Source: Anaerolineae bacterium
GTDB taxonomy: Bacteria > Chloroflexota > Anaerolineae > B4-G1
Direction: 5' to 3'
Length of the DNA: 16,404 nt
Assembly (NCBI GenBank): GCA_027079895.1
Contig: JALWUZ010000442.1
Location: forward strand, 1-16,404
The position numbers and the translations under genes are program-made. This document shows, in pieces, positions 1 through 7,639 of this stretch (positions are counted from its first letter, which is position 1; the number at the start of each line of letters is the position of its first letter). Below the pieces are notes generated by a model, which ran no database searches, was not told the origin of the DNA, and saw only the letters and a list, made by a program, of their open reading frames with translations.

Positions 1-1
1 A

Positions 2-727
2 CCCCCTTTCGAGCGCCCGCCTGTAGGCGGCCCAGTAGGGGTCCGCGGCCGGGGGCTCCCCGCCCGGGGCGCGCCGAGGCCCCTCGCGCCCCCGGCCGCC
101 GACCTGGTGGGAGAGCGGTCGGCGGGGTACGACGCGCTCCTCATCGGGCCCGGCCTGGGCCGCACGCCGGAGACCCGGACGTTCGTCGAGCGCGTCTTGA
201 GCCGGGTCGCGCTCCCGCCGCTGGTGGTGGACGCCGACGGGCTGAACATCCTGTCCGAACTGGAGGACTGGCCCGCCCGCCTGCCGCCGGGGACGGTGCT
301 CACCCCGCACCCCGGCGAGATGGCGCGGCTGATGGGCGTCCGCACCGGCGCGGTGCAGGGCGACCGGCTGGCCGTGGCGCGGGGACAGGCCGCTGCCTGG
401 GGGCACTTCGTCGTGTTGAAGGGGGCGTATACCGTCGTCGCCGCCCCCGACGGACGGGCCGTCATCGAGCCGTTCGCCAACCCCGGCCTGGCGACGGCCG
501 GGACCGGCGACGTGCTGGCCGGGACGATCGTCGCGCTCCTGGCGCAGGGAGTGGAGGCTTTCGAGGCCGCCGTCGCCGGGGCCTACCTGCACGGCCTGGC
601 GGGGGAGTTGGCGCGGGAACTGGTCGGCGCGGCCGGGATGACCGCCGGGGATGTGTTGGAACATCTCCCGCATGCCTGGCATCTGCTGGACGTCGGCCAC
701 CGCCCCGCCGGACGGCTCGCATCTTGA
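2..727 (+). CDS. nnrD: ADP/ATP-dependent NAD(P)H-hydrate dehydratase, C-terminal part (5' partial)
   Basis: This enzyme repairs damaged (hydrated) NADH and NADPH in the cytoplasm using ADP or ATP. Counting from an internal GTG at 107, the visible hallmarks are GPGLG (residues 14-18), DADGLN (42-47), TPHPGEMARL (66-75), the lysine of VLKGA (103-107) and the nucleotide-binding GTGDVLAG (132-139). Full-length bacterial proteins usually also carry an N-terminal NnrE epimerase domain and are about 500 residues, so most of the gene lies left of the window. The frame is open back to base 2 with no stop, so GTG 107 is probably not the true start. The stretch encoded by about 2-75 is Pro/Arg/Gly-rich and does not look like the family, so an assembly error or frameshift there is possible. 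The gene ends with TGA at 725-727. Family assignment is secure; the left boundary is not. Confidence 0.9.
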   Translation, partial: PPFERPPVGGPVGVRGRGLPARGAPRPLAPPAADLVGERSAGYDALLIGPGLGRTPETRTFVERVLSRVALPPLVVDADGLNILSELEDWPARLPPGTVLTPHPGEMARLMGVRTGAVQGDRLAVARGQAAAWGHFVVLKGAYTVVAAPDGRAVIEPFANPGLATAGTGDVLAGTIVALLAQGVEAFEAAVAGAYLHGLAGELARELVGAAGMTAGDVLEHLPHAWHLLDVGHRPAGRLAS

Positions 728-758
728 GGACGCGGCGCGTTTCCGCTGATGGTCAAAG

Positions 759-790
<32 letters not shown>

Positions 791-834
791 GCACTCGCAT
801 TTCGAGGACAAGCGCGTTTTTTTGAAATTGGGGG

Positions 835-864
835 TTGACAAACAGCCTTAAAATGTGGTATAGT
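835..864 (+). promoter_or_regulatory. Sigma-70 promoter of rpoD (extended -10)
   Basis: A perfect TTGACA -35 box lies at 835-840. An 18-base spacer leads to TATAGT at 859-864, preceded by TG at 856-857, which makes an extended -10 element. The region is strikingly AT-rich for this window. Transcription should start near 871, giving an approximately 55-base leader before the ATG at 925. Confidence 0.88.
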
Positions 865-924
865 AGTGCCGGTTGGGTAGCGGTTCCAATCCCGCCAAAT
901 CCATACCAACTGCAAGAGCCGAAT

Positions 925-2142
925 ATGACCTTACGCACAGATACCGAACTGATTGACGAACCGATCGAAATCGAGGAAATCGCCGAGTCTATGACCGGTG
1001 AGGATTACCTGTTGGCGAAGGCCGCCGACCAGGGCTTCGTCACCTACGACGACATCCTGACCGCCTTCCCCCAAGCGGAGGAGAACATCGAGGAACTAGA
1101 GGACATCCTGGCGACCCTCATCGAGGACGGCATCGAGATCGGCCCGCTGGACGACAAGACAAAAGAAGCGGCTATGCCGACCCCCACCATCCTGGAGTCC
1201 GCCGCCGACCAGAAAGCCTACTTCGACACCATCGCCATTGACGACACCATCGGGCTCTACCTCAAGGAGATCGGGCGCGTGCCGCTCCTCACCGCCGAAG
1301 AGGAAGTGATGCTCGCCAAGCGCATGGAGGCCGGTCAGCAGGCCAGGGAGAAACTCAGTCAGGACGGACTCGACCCGGAGGAACGGGAACGGTTGCAGCG
1401 CATCGTCGAAGACGGTCTGGCGGCCCGCGAACACCTCATCCGTGCCAACTCCCGGCTGGTCATCAGCGTGGCGAAAAAGTACATCGGGCGCGGCGTCCCC
1501 TTCCTCGACCTCATCCAGGAGGGGAACATCGGCCTGATTCGCGCCGCCAACAAGTTCGACTACAAGCGCGGCCACAAGTTCTCGACCTACGCCACGTGGT
1601 GGATTCGGCAGGCCGTCACCCGCGCGATCGCCGACCAGAGCCGCACCATCCGCGTGCCGGTTCACATGGGCGACCAAATCAACAAACTGCTGCGCATCGC
1701 CCACCGGCTGACGCAGGAACTGGGCCGCAAGCCGACCTCGGAGGAGTTGGCGGCGGCGATGGAGATTCCTACCCGCAAGGCGGAGGAGATGTTGAAAGTC
1801 GCCCGCCGCCCGCTTTCGCTGGATATGCCCACCGACGACGAGGGGGACAGCAAACTGGGCGACTTCATCGAGGACGAGGACAGCGCGGCCCCCGACGATG
1901 AAGTCACCTCCTCGATGTTGCGGGAATTGCTCCACGTCATCCTGCAAGACCTCCCGCCGCGCGAGGTGCGCATCCTCCAACTGCGCTACGGGCTGGTGGA
2001 CGGGGAGACGTACACCCTCGAGGAAGTGGGCCGCAAGTTGGGCGTCACCCGCGAGCGGGTACGGCAGATCGAGGCCCAGGCCCTGAGCCGCCTGCGTCAC
2101 CCCACCCACGCCCGCAAACTCAAGGATTTCTTGCGAAAATAA
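925..2142 (+). CDS. rpoD: Primary RNA polymerase sigma factor RpoD (SigA)
   Basis: This housekeeping sigma factor directs RNA polymerase to -35/-10 promoters. The product is 405 residues. A region 1.1-like helical segment lies at about 25-72 and region 1.2 at about 106-139 (DDTIGLYLKEIGRVPLL). Region 2 is at about 167-245, containing the core-binding and -10 melting segments (NSRLVISVAKKY, FLDLIQEGNIGL, KFSTYATWWIRQA). Region 3 is at about 250-325 and region 4 at about 340-400, with the -35-binding helix-turn-helix (GVTRERVRQIEAQAL). It is much shorter than E. coli RpoD because the long non-conserved region is missing, as in most non-proteobacterial SigA proteins. ATG 925 is chosen because an in-frame TTG at 835 is itself the promoter -35 box and cannot be translated from that promoter. 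The ribosome-binding site is weak. The gene is monocistronic, with a promoter before it and a hairpin terminator after it. Confidence 0.96.
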   Translation: MTLRTDTELIDEPIEIEEIAESMTGEDYLLAKAADQGFVTYDDILTAFPQAEENIEELEDILATLIEDGIEIGPLDDKTKEAAMPTPTILESAADQKAYFDTIAIDDTIGLYLKEIGRVPLLTAEEEVMLAKRMEAGQQAREKLSQDGLDPEERERLQRIVEDGLAAREHLIRANSRLVISVAKKYIGRGVPFLDLIQEGNIGLIRAANKFDYKRGHKFSTYATWWIRQAVTRAIADQSRTIRVPVHMGDQINKLLRIAHRLTQELGRKPTSEELAAAMEIPTRKAEEMLKVARRPLSLDMPTDDEGDSKLGDFIEDEDSAAPDDEVTSSMLRELLHVILQDLPPREVRILQLRYGLVDGETYTLEEVGRKLGVTRERVRQIEAQALSRLRHPTHARKLKDFLRK

Positions 2143-2154
2143 CCTTCGGGACGT

Positions 2155-2195
2155 GACACCCCAGCCCTCTCGACCACCGCTGGGGTGTCTTCGTT
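2155..2195 (+). terminator. Intrinsic terminator after rpoD
   Basis: Perfect 11-base arms (2155-2165 GACACCCCAGC and 2179-2189) are separated by a 13-base loop and followed by the T-rich TTCGTTT. It begins 12 bases after the rpoD stop and isolates rpoD from the glcFD operon. Confidence 0.82.
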
Positions 2196-2252
2196 TCCAA
2201 TCGCAGCCCCTCCTGCGGACGGTTGCGACAAATCACAAACGGAGAACAAACT

Positions 2253-3422
2253 ATGACCCCCACAGTTCCAGCAGTCGCCGAAGAGTTGTACCTGCAATGT
2301 ATCCGGTGCGGTAAATGCCTCTCCGTCTGCCCGATTTACCGCGAGACGCGCATCGAGTCGCTTTCGCCGCGCGGACGGGTGGCCCTCTACCGCGCCGTCG
2401 GCGAGGAGGGGCTGACGACCGACGAAATCTACGCCAACCGGTTCTACAACTGCCTGATGTGCGAGGCCTGCCGCGAAATCTGTCCCAGCGGGGTACAGTT
2501 GGACGTGATTCTGACGCATGTACGGGTAGACCTGGCCCACTCCGGCCTGCTGCCGGAGCCGCTGCACCGCCTGGACGATGTGATTGCGACGGCCGGTAAC
2601 ATCTCCAACGAACCGAACGAGCAGCGACTGGGCTGGACTGCCAATCTGGAGACGCCGCCGACCGGACTCGACCACGAGGGCCCGGCGGAGGTGGCCTACT
2701 TTGTCGGCTGCGTCTCCTCCCTCTTCCCGGCCAGTTACAGCATCCCCCAGTCGCTGGTGCAGATTATGGAGCGGGCCGGGGTGGACTACGCCCTCCTGGG
2801 AGACGAGGAGCGGTGCTGCGGCTACCCGATGTACCTCAACGGGGAGGCGGACCGCGCCGCCGACCTGGCCCGGCACAACATCGCGGCGGCGCGGGCGACC
2901 GGGGCCCGGCGGGTGGTGATGTCCTGCCCCTCCTGCTACCACATGTGGAAACACACCTACCCGGAACTGCTCGGCGAGGACGCGCTGGACGGCCTGGAGG
3001 TGATTCACGAGACGGAGTTACTGTCCGAACTGACCCAGGACGGGCGTCTGCACCTCAAGCCCTGGGACGCGACGGTCACTTACCACGACTCCTGCGACCT
3101 GGGACGGAAGAGCGGCATCTTCGAGCCCCCGCGCGACGTGCTGCGGGCCATCCCGGAGGTGGAGTTGGTCGAGATGGCCGACCATCACGCCAAATCGCTC
3201 TGCTGCGGCGGGGGCGGCAATCTGGAAACGTTCAACCGCGACCTGGCCCGGTCGCTGCCGCGCCGCCGGTTGGAGCAGGCCCAGGACGCCGGGGCGAAAT
3301 ACATCGTCGTCTCCTGCCAGCAGTGCAAGCGCACTCTGGCCGGCGCGGCCCGGCGGGAGAAAATCCGCGTGCGGGTGATGGACCTGGCCGAAGTGGTCTT
3401 GAGGCAGATGGAGGAAGAATGA
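2253..3422 (+). CDS. glcF: Glycolate/D-lactate oxidase iron-sulfur subunit (GlcF-like)
   Basis: This subunit passes electrons from the flavoprotein GlcD to the membrane quinone pool. Two 4Fe-4S motifs are visible in the N-terminus: C16-x2-C19-x2-C22-x3-C26-P and C67-x2-C70-x2-C73-x3-C77-P. They are followed by two CCG domains, with C153 and CCG at 188-190 (plus C225 in SCPSC), and C281 with CCGGGGN at 317-323 (plus C355 and C358). The length of 389 residues fits GlcF. ATG 2253 has GGAG at 2241-2244; a TTG 30 bases upstream has no such site. It overlaps the next gene by one base (or four if the upstream of two ATGs is used), so the two subunits are translationally coupled. The substrate (glycolate or D-lactate) cannot be told from the sequence. 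No GlcE-like gene is present. Confidence 0.88.
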   Translation: MTPTVPAVAEELYLQCIRCGKCLSVCPIYRETRIESLSPRGRVALYRAVGEEGLTTDEIYANRFYNCLMCEACREICPSGVQLDVILTHVRVDLAHSGLLPEPLHRLDDVIATAGNISNEPNEQRLGWTANLETPPTGLDHEGPAEVAYFVGCVSSLFPASYSIPQSLVQIMERAGVDYALLGDEERCCGYPMYLNGEADRAADLARHNIAAARATGARRVVMSCPSCYHMWKHTYPELLGEDALDGLEVIHETELLSELTQDGRLHLKPWDATVTYHDSCDLGRKSGIFEPPRDVLRAIPEVELVEMADHHAKSLCCGGGGNLETFNRDLARSLPRRRLEQAQDAGAKYIVVSCQQCKRTLAGAARREKIRVRVMDLAEVVLRQMEEE

Positions 3423-4789
3423 TGAGCGTGATTGACGAACTGAAATCTATCGTCGGTGAGGATTACGTCCTCACCTCGGAGGTGGACCTGGTGGCCTACT
3501 CCTACGACGCCACCTTCACCTCCGCCCGCCCCACCCTGGTCGTCCTGCCCGGCTCGACGGAGGAGGTCGCCGAGGTGCTCAAGGTCGCCAATCGGGAGCG
3601 CATCCCCGTCGTGCCGCGCGGAATGGGCACCGGCCTGGCCGCCGGCTCGATTCCGTTCGGCGGCGGCATCGCCATGCCGCTGACCCGGATGACCGAACTG
3701 CTGGAGATAGACCGCGAGAATATGATGGCGACAGCCCAGGCCGGCATCATCACCTCCGACCTGGCGCGGACGCTGGCCCGCGAGGGGTACTTCTACCCGC
3801 CGGACCCGTCGAGCGCGGAGTACTCCACCCTGGGGGGCAACGTCGCCTGCAACGCCGGCGGGGCTCACTGCCTCAAGTACGGCATCACCGGCCACTACGT
3901 CGCCGCGCTGGAGGTGGTGCTGGCCGACGGGCGGGTCATGCGGCTGGGCGGCAAGGCGACCAAGAACGTCACCGGCTACGACCTGCTCCACCTGATGATC
4001 GGCTCCGAAGGCACCCTGGGCGTCATCACCGAAGTGACGGTGCGCTTCATCCGGCAGCCGGAGGCGGAGCGCACCGCCGAGGCAGTCTTCCCCAAACTGG
4101 CCGACGCCGGGCGGGCCATCAACGCCGTGCTCGCCAGCGGCGCCAACCCCGCCATGCTGGAAATCATGGACGAGACCGCCATCAAGAGCGTCGAGGACTA
4201 CCTCCACCTGGGATTGCCGCTCGACGCCGAAGCCATCCTCATCATCCAGACCGACGGCAGCGTCGAGGAAGCGGAGCGGGGCATCGAGATCGTGGCGGAA
4301 GTCTGCCGGCAGAACGGGGCGCGGGAGGTGCGGGTGGCCGCCACGCCGGAGGAGAGCGCGGAGATGTGGCACGCGCGGCATTCCATCTCCGGCTCGTTGG
4401 GGCGCATCCGGCCCAACAAACTGGGCGAGGACGTGACGGTGCCCCACAACGCCATCCCGGCGATGATCGCCCGCATCAAGGAGATTTCGGCCCGCTACGG
4501 CCTGCCGATCGTCATCTTCGGGCACGCCGGCGACGGCAACCTGCACCCCAACATCCTGTTCGACAAGCGCGACCCGGAGGAGTTCGAGCGGGTGGAGCAG
4601 GCCGTCGGCGACCTGTTCCGCGCGGCAGTCGAACTGGGCGGGTCGCTCTCCGGTGAGCACGGCGTCGGCGTGCTGAAACGCCCCTACCTGGAGATGGCCC
4701 TGGGCTCGGTGGCGGTCGAGGTGCAGAAGAGCATCAAGCAGGCCCTCGACCCGCACGGCATCCTGAATCCGGGCAAAATCTTCGTCTGA
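3422..4789 (+). CDS. glcD: FAD-linked glycolate/D-lactate oxidase subunit (GlcD-like)
   Basis: This flavoprotein oxidises a 2-hydroxy acid (glycolate or D-lactate) to the 2-oxo acid. It is 455 residues, the usual family length. The FAD_binding_4 domain covers about 35-175, with PRGMGTGLAAGS at 65-76 and GGNVACNAGGAHC at 138-150, continuing through TKNVTGYDL (180-188) and GSEGTLGV (194-201). The FAD-oxidase C-terminal domain follows, with GHAGDGNLHPN at 367-377, GEHGVG at 411-416 and the closing LDPHGILNPGKIF at 442-454. Two ATGs are possible, at 3419 and 3422. GGAGG at 3410-3414 is seven bases from 3422 and only four from 3419, so 3422 is preferred; 3419 would give the classic ATGA overlap with glcF. 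It is expected to work as a complex with the preceding iron-sulfur subunit. Confidence 0.92.
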   Translation: MSVIDELKSIVGEDYVLTSEVDLVAYSYDATFTSARPTLVVLPGSTEEVAEVLKVANRERIPVVPRGMGTGLAAGSIPFGGGIAMPLTRMTELLEIDRENMMATAQAGIITSDLARTLAREGYFYPPDPSSAEYSTLGGNVACNAGGAHCLKYGITGHYVAALEVVLADGRVMRLGGKATKNVTGYDLLHLMIGSEGTLGVITEVTVRFIRQPEAERTAEAVFPKLADAGRAINAVLASGANPAMLEIMDETAIKSVEDYLHLGLPLDAEAILIIQTDGSVEEAERGIEIVAEVCRQNGAREVRVAATPEESAEMWHARHSISGSLGRIRPNKLGEDVTVPHNAIPAMIARIKEISARYGLPIVIFGHAGDGNLHPNILFDKRDPEEFERVEQAVGDLFRAAVELGGSLSGEHGVGVLKRPYLEMALGSVAVEVQKSIKQALDPHGILNPGKIFV

Positions 4790-4794
4790 GTGCC

Positions 4795-4821
4795 CACCCT
4801 CCCGCGACCGGCGGGAGGGTG
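4795..4821 (+). terminator. Hairpin after glcD, before pckA
   Basis: Eleven-base complementary arms (4795-4805 and 4811-4821, ACCCTCCCGC core) enclose a five-base loop six bases after the glcD stop. It is very GC-rich but not followed by a T-run, so termination may be partial or it may protect the upstream mRNA. It ends 28 bases before the pckA start. Confidence 0.6.
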
Positions 4822-4849
4822 AAATGATTTCAACTGAGGAGGCTCATCA

Positions 4850-6502
4850 GTGACAGCACAAACCCATCTGTCCGACCTGGCCGCTATGCTGGCCGGTCAC
4901 AAAAATGTGTTGGACAATCTGCCCCGACGCCGACTCATCCAAGACGCCGTGGACAGACGGGAAGCGATCGTCGCCGCCAACGGCGCGTTGGCGACCTGGA
5001 CTCCGCCGGAATCCACCGGCCGCAGTCCCAAAGATACCTACATCGTCCGCCACCCGGAGAGCGCGGACACCATAGACTGGGACTCGCCCAACAACATCCC
5101 CCTGGAACCGGAGACGTTCGACATGCTGTGGGAGGACGCCCTGGAGACTCTCGCCGCGAAGGAGCAGGTCTACATCACCGACCGGGTAGTCGGGGCGGAC
5201 GTTTCCTACGCCCTGCCGGTGCGCACGGTCTCCTACTGGGCCCTGACCGCCTTGTTCACCGACAACATGTTTCGCCCCATCCCGGAGGACATCGAGCGCA
5301 GCATCTTCGCCGAACGGGGGTTCACGCTGTTGGTCGCTCCCTACGACAAACTCGACCGCGCCCGCTACGAGGGCCGTCTGCGCCGCCTGCCCGACGGACG
5401 CACCTCCGACATGGCGGTGGCGATGGACTTCGACCGGCGGCTGGGAGTGGTCTACGGCTCGGCCTACGGCGGCAGCGTGAAGAAACTCATCTTCACCGTG
5501 ATGAACTACATCCTCCCCGGTGAGGGCATCCTGCCGCTCCACTGCTCCGCCAACGAGGGGCCGGAGGGGGACTGCGCCCTGCTCCTGGGGCTTTCCGGCA
5601 CCGGCAAGACTACCCTCTCCGCCGACCCGCGCCGCGCCCTCCTCGGCGACGACGAGCACGGTTGGGCCGACAACGGAATCGCCAATTTCGAAAACGGCTG
5701 TTACGCCAAGTTGATCAATCTGCGCCAGGACAAGGAGCCGGAGATCTGGAACGCCGTCTTCCACGAGGCGGACTATCTCGACCACGGGGCGATCGTCGAG
5801 AACTGTATGATGTACCCCTGGGGGGTCTTCGACGTGGACGACGAGCGGTTTACCCCCAACTCGCGGGCCTCCTATCCCCTGACCTATTTGAGCAACATCA
5901 AGCCCGATTCCACGAGCGGCCATCCCCGTACCATCCTGTTCCTGACCGCCGACGCCAACGGGGTGCTGCCGCCGGTCGCCAAACTGACCCCCGAACAGGC
6001 AATGCTCTGGTTCCTGATGGGGTACACCAGCAAACTGGCCGGGACGGAGACGGGGATTGTGGACCCGGTCTCGACCTTCTCCCGCTTCTTCGGCGAGCCG
6101 TTCATGCCCCGCAACCCCGATGTCTACGCCCGGATGCTGGGGGAGAAGATGCGTCGGCACGGGACGCAGGTCTACCTGGTCAACACCGGCTGGTCCGGCG
6201 GGCCGTATGGGGTCGGGCAGCGGATGGACATTCACCTGACGCGGGAGATCGTCAACGCCGCGCTGACCTGCCAGTTGGACGACGTGGAATATGTCGAGGA
6301 TCCGCTGTTCCACATCCTCATCCCCACGACCTGCCCCGGCGTGCCGGCTGAGGTGCTCTTCCCCCGCAACACCTGGACGGACAAGGCGGCCTACGACGAG
6401 CGGGCGCGGAAACTGGCCCAGGATTTCAGCGACCACTTCGACCGGGCCTACGGGAACAAGCATATCGCCCCCGAAGTCGCCGCGCAGTGTCCGGGGAAGT
6501 GA
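4850..6502 (+). CDS. pckA: Phosphoenolpyruvate carboxykinase (ATP)
   Basis: This enzyme converts oxaloacetate plus ATP to phosphoenolpyruvate, CO2 and ADP, the first committed step of gluconeogenesis. It is 550 residues, close to the family norm. Visible elements are the substrate-arginine motif GRSPKD (57-62), the metal/active-site K212 and H231, the kinase-1a P-loop GLSGTGKTT (247-255), the kinase-2 LLGDDEHGW (264-272), and the conserved R333-region RFTPNSRASYPL (333-344). The adenine-site region is near VYLVNTGWSGGPYGVGQR (441-458). The start is GTG 4850, supported by a strong GAGGAGG at 4836-4842 with a seven-base spacer. It lies next to a 2-hydroxy acid oxidase, so glyoxylate or pyruvate from that enzyme could feed this gluconeogenic step. 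It is the ATP-type rather than the GTP-type enzyme. Confidence 0.97.
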   Translation: MTAQTHLSDLAAMLAGHKNVLDNLPRRRLIQDAVDRREAIVAANGALATWTPPESTGRSPKDTYIVRHPESADTIDWDSPNNIPLEPETFDMLWEDALETLAAKEQVYITDRVVGADVSYALPVRTVSYWALTALFTDNMFRPIPEDIERSIFAERGFTLLVAPYDKLDRARYEGRLRRLPDGRTSDMAVAMDFDRRLGVVYGSAYGGSVKKLIFTVMNYILPGEGILPLHCSANEGPEGDCALLLGLSGTGKTTLSADPRRALLGDDEHGWADNGIANFENGCYAKLINLRQDKEPEIWNAVFHEADYLDHGAIVENCMMYPWGVFDVDDERFTPNSRASYPLTYLSNIKPDSTSGHPRTILFLTADANGVLPPVAKLTPEQAMLWFLMGYTSKLAGTETGIVDPVSTFSRFFGEPFMPRNPDVYARMLGEKMRRHGTQVYLVNTGWSGGPYGVGQRMDIHLTREIVNAALTCQLDDVEYVEDPLFHILIPTTCPGVPAEVLFPRNTWTDKAAYDERARKLAQDFSDHFDRAYGNKHIAPEVAAQCPGK

Positions 6503-6550
6503 GGAACGGCCTCCGTCGGCCTGCGAAAGCGAAGAACCGAGGTCAATACG

Positions 6551-7585
6551 ATGCCCTCTCTGCCTACCCGTCTCGCCGACATCCGCGAGTTGCTCCAGGC
6601 TACGGACTGGGAGCAACTTTCCCTCGATGTCGAGAAGGAGATTCACGCCCGGCTGGCCATCGTCGGGCCGGTCAACTCCGGCAAATCCACCCTCTTCAAC
6701 CGGCTCAAGGGGCGCAAAGTCTCGCCGGTCAAGGCCATTCCCGGCACCACGACCGACTTGGTGACGGAGGAGATCGGCCCCTTCGTCCTCGTTGACACCC
6801 CCGGCTTCGGCGAGGTCGGCGGCGTGGACCGGGCCGCCATCGCCCGCCAAGCCGCCGAGTCCGCCGACGTGGTGGTGCTGGTGCTGGACGCTTCCGCCGG
6901 TCTGCGCCAGTCGGATTACGACCTCTACGAATCACTGCGCGAGTTGGGCGTGCCGCTGGTCGTCGCCCTGAACAAGACCGACTTGATCAAACGCGACCTG
7001 GAGGAGGCCCTGGCCGATGTCGAACAGAAATTGAAGACGACTGTCATCCCCATCTCCGCCAAGACCGGGGCCGGCGTAGGCGAGCGGCTGATGCCGGCGA
7101 TCGTCGAAGCCCACCCCTGGATGGCGGTCGCCCTGGGACGGGCCTTGCCCGATTACCGTCACCAACTGTGCCAGCGTCTCATCCGCAGCACCGCCTTGCT
7201 CAACGCCATCATCGCCGCCGAGCCAATCCCCGGCGTGGACATCCCGCTCCTGCTGGCCTCGCAGGTGCGGCTGGTGCTGCGCATCGCGGCCATCTACGGC
7301 GAGTCGCTGACGGTGCGCCACGCCCGCGAACTGCTGACCACCATTGCCGGCGGGGTCGCCCTCCGCTACCTGGCCGCCGAACTGGGCAAGGCGTTGCCCG
7401 GCCCCGGCTGGCTGGTCGGGGCCACCATCACCGGCTTGGGGACGGAGGCGATCGGTCAGGTGGCGATGGCTTACTTCGAGGGGGGACGGAAACTCTCGCC
7501 CGCGCAACTGCGCCAGAAATACCGCGAAATCATCCGCAACGCCCGGCGGCGGAAACGTCATAACCCAACCGTAACGCAGCCGTAA
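6551..7585 (+). CDS. Era-like GTPase with DUF697-type C-terminal domain
   Basis: This predicted small GTPase of the Era/YcjF-like type is 344 residues. The G domain spans about 33-190 with all motifs intact: G1 GPVNSGKST (39-47), G2 threonines at 66-68, G3 DTPG (82-85), G4 NKTD (141-144) and G5 SAK (169-171). After a linker, residues about 205-310 form a hydrophobic glycine/alanine-rich domain with several possible membrane-associating helices (LLLASQVRLVLRIAAIYG, TIAGGVALRYL, WLVGATITGLGTEAIG), which resembles DUF697. The C-terminus is basic (RNARRRKRH). ATG 6551 has GAGGT at 6539-6543 with a seven-base spacer. It follows pckA by 48 bases and may be cotranscribed. The cellular role is unknown. 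Its last codons overlap the repeats described upstream of the histidine kinase. Confidence 0.85.
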   Translation: MPSLPTRLADIRELLQATDWEQLSLDVEKEIHARLAIVGPVNSGKSTLFNRLKGRKVSPVKAIPGTTTDLVTEEIGPFVLVDTPGFGEVGGVDRAAIARQAAESADVVVLVLDASAGLRQSDYDLYESLRELGVPLVVALNKTDLIKRDLEEALADVEQKLKTTVIPISAKTGAGVGERLMPAIVEAHPWMAVALGRALPDYRHQLCQRLIRSTALLNAIIAAEPIPGVDIPLLLASQVRLVLRIAAIYGESLTVRHARELLTTIAGGVALRYLAAELGKALPGPGWLVGATITGLGTEAIGQVAMAYFEGGRKLSPAQLRQKYREIIRNARRRKRHNPTVTQP

Positions 7586-7588
7586 CCT
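7559..7588 (+). promoter_or_regulatory. Three 11-bp-phased repeats (Pho-box-like)
   Basis: Three units CATAACCC, CGTAACGC and CGTAACCT start at 7559, 7570 and 7581. Each shares TAAC exactly 11 bases apart, with 3-base spacers. Direct repeats phased by 11 bases are the usual target of OmpR/PhoB-family response regulators, and the 8+3 layout recalls the cyanobacterial Pho box (CTTAACCT). The array lies about 20 bases upstream of a -10 box for the hybrid kinase gene; the first 2.5 units overlap the GTPase coding end. Confidence 0.45.
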
Positions 7589-7607
7589 CTTTTCCTCCCG
7601 TTTGCGC

Positions 7608-7613
7608 TACAAT
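7608..7613 (+). promoter_or_regulatory. -10 box for the hybrid histidine kinase gene
   Basis: TACAAT lies 26 bases before the kinase ATG. No -35-like hexamer is seen 16-18 bases upstream, which fits an activator-dependent promoter driven from the phased repeats at 7559-7588. Confidence 0.55.
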
Positions 7614-7639
7614 GGTCTCGCGCAGCCGGAGGATAGAGT

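Noticed and set aside
835..924. An in-frame TTG at 835 extending RpoD by 30 residues
   Set aside because: The TTG is the promoter -35 hexamer and the -10 box lies inside the extension, so this mRNA cannot include it; ATG 925 is used.
1096..2109. Long open frame on the minus strand antisense to rpoD
   Set aside because: It lies entirely opposite a clear RpoD gene and its product has no family features; such shadow frames are expected at high GC.
2223..2252. Possible -35/-10 promoter just before glcF (TTGCGA at 2223)
   Set aside because: No -10-like hexamer lies at a workable distance.
3185..4756. Long minus-strand open frame antisense to glcD
   Set aside because: No recognisable motifs; it mirrors the intact GlcD gene in the third-codon GC pattern.
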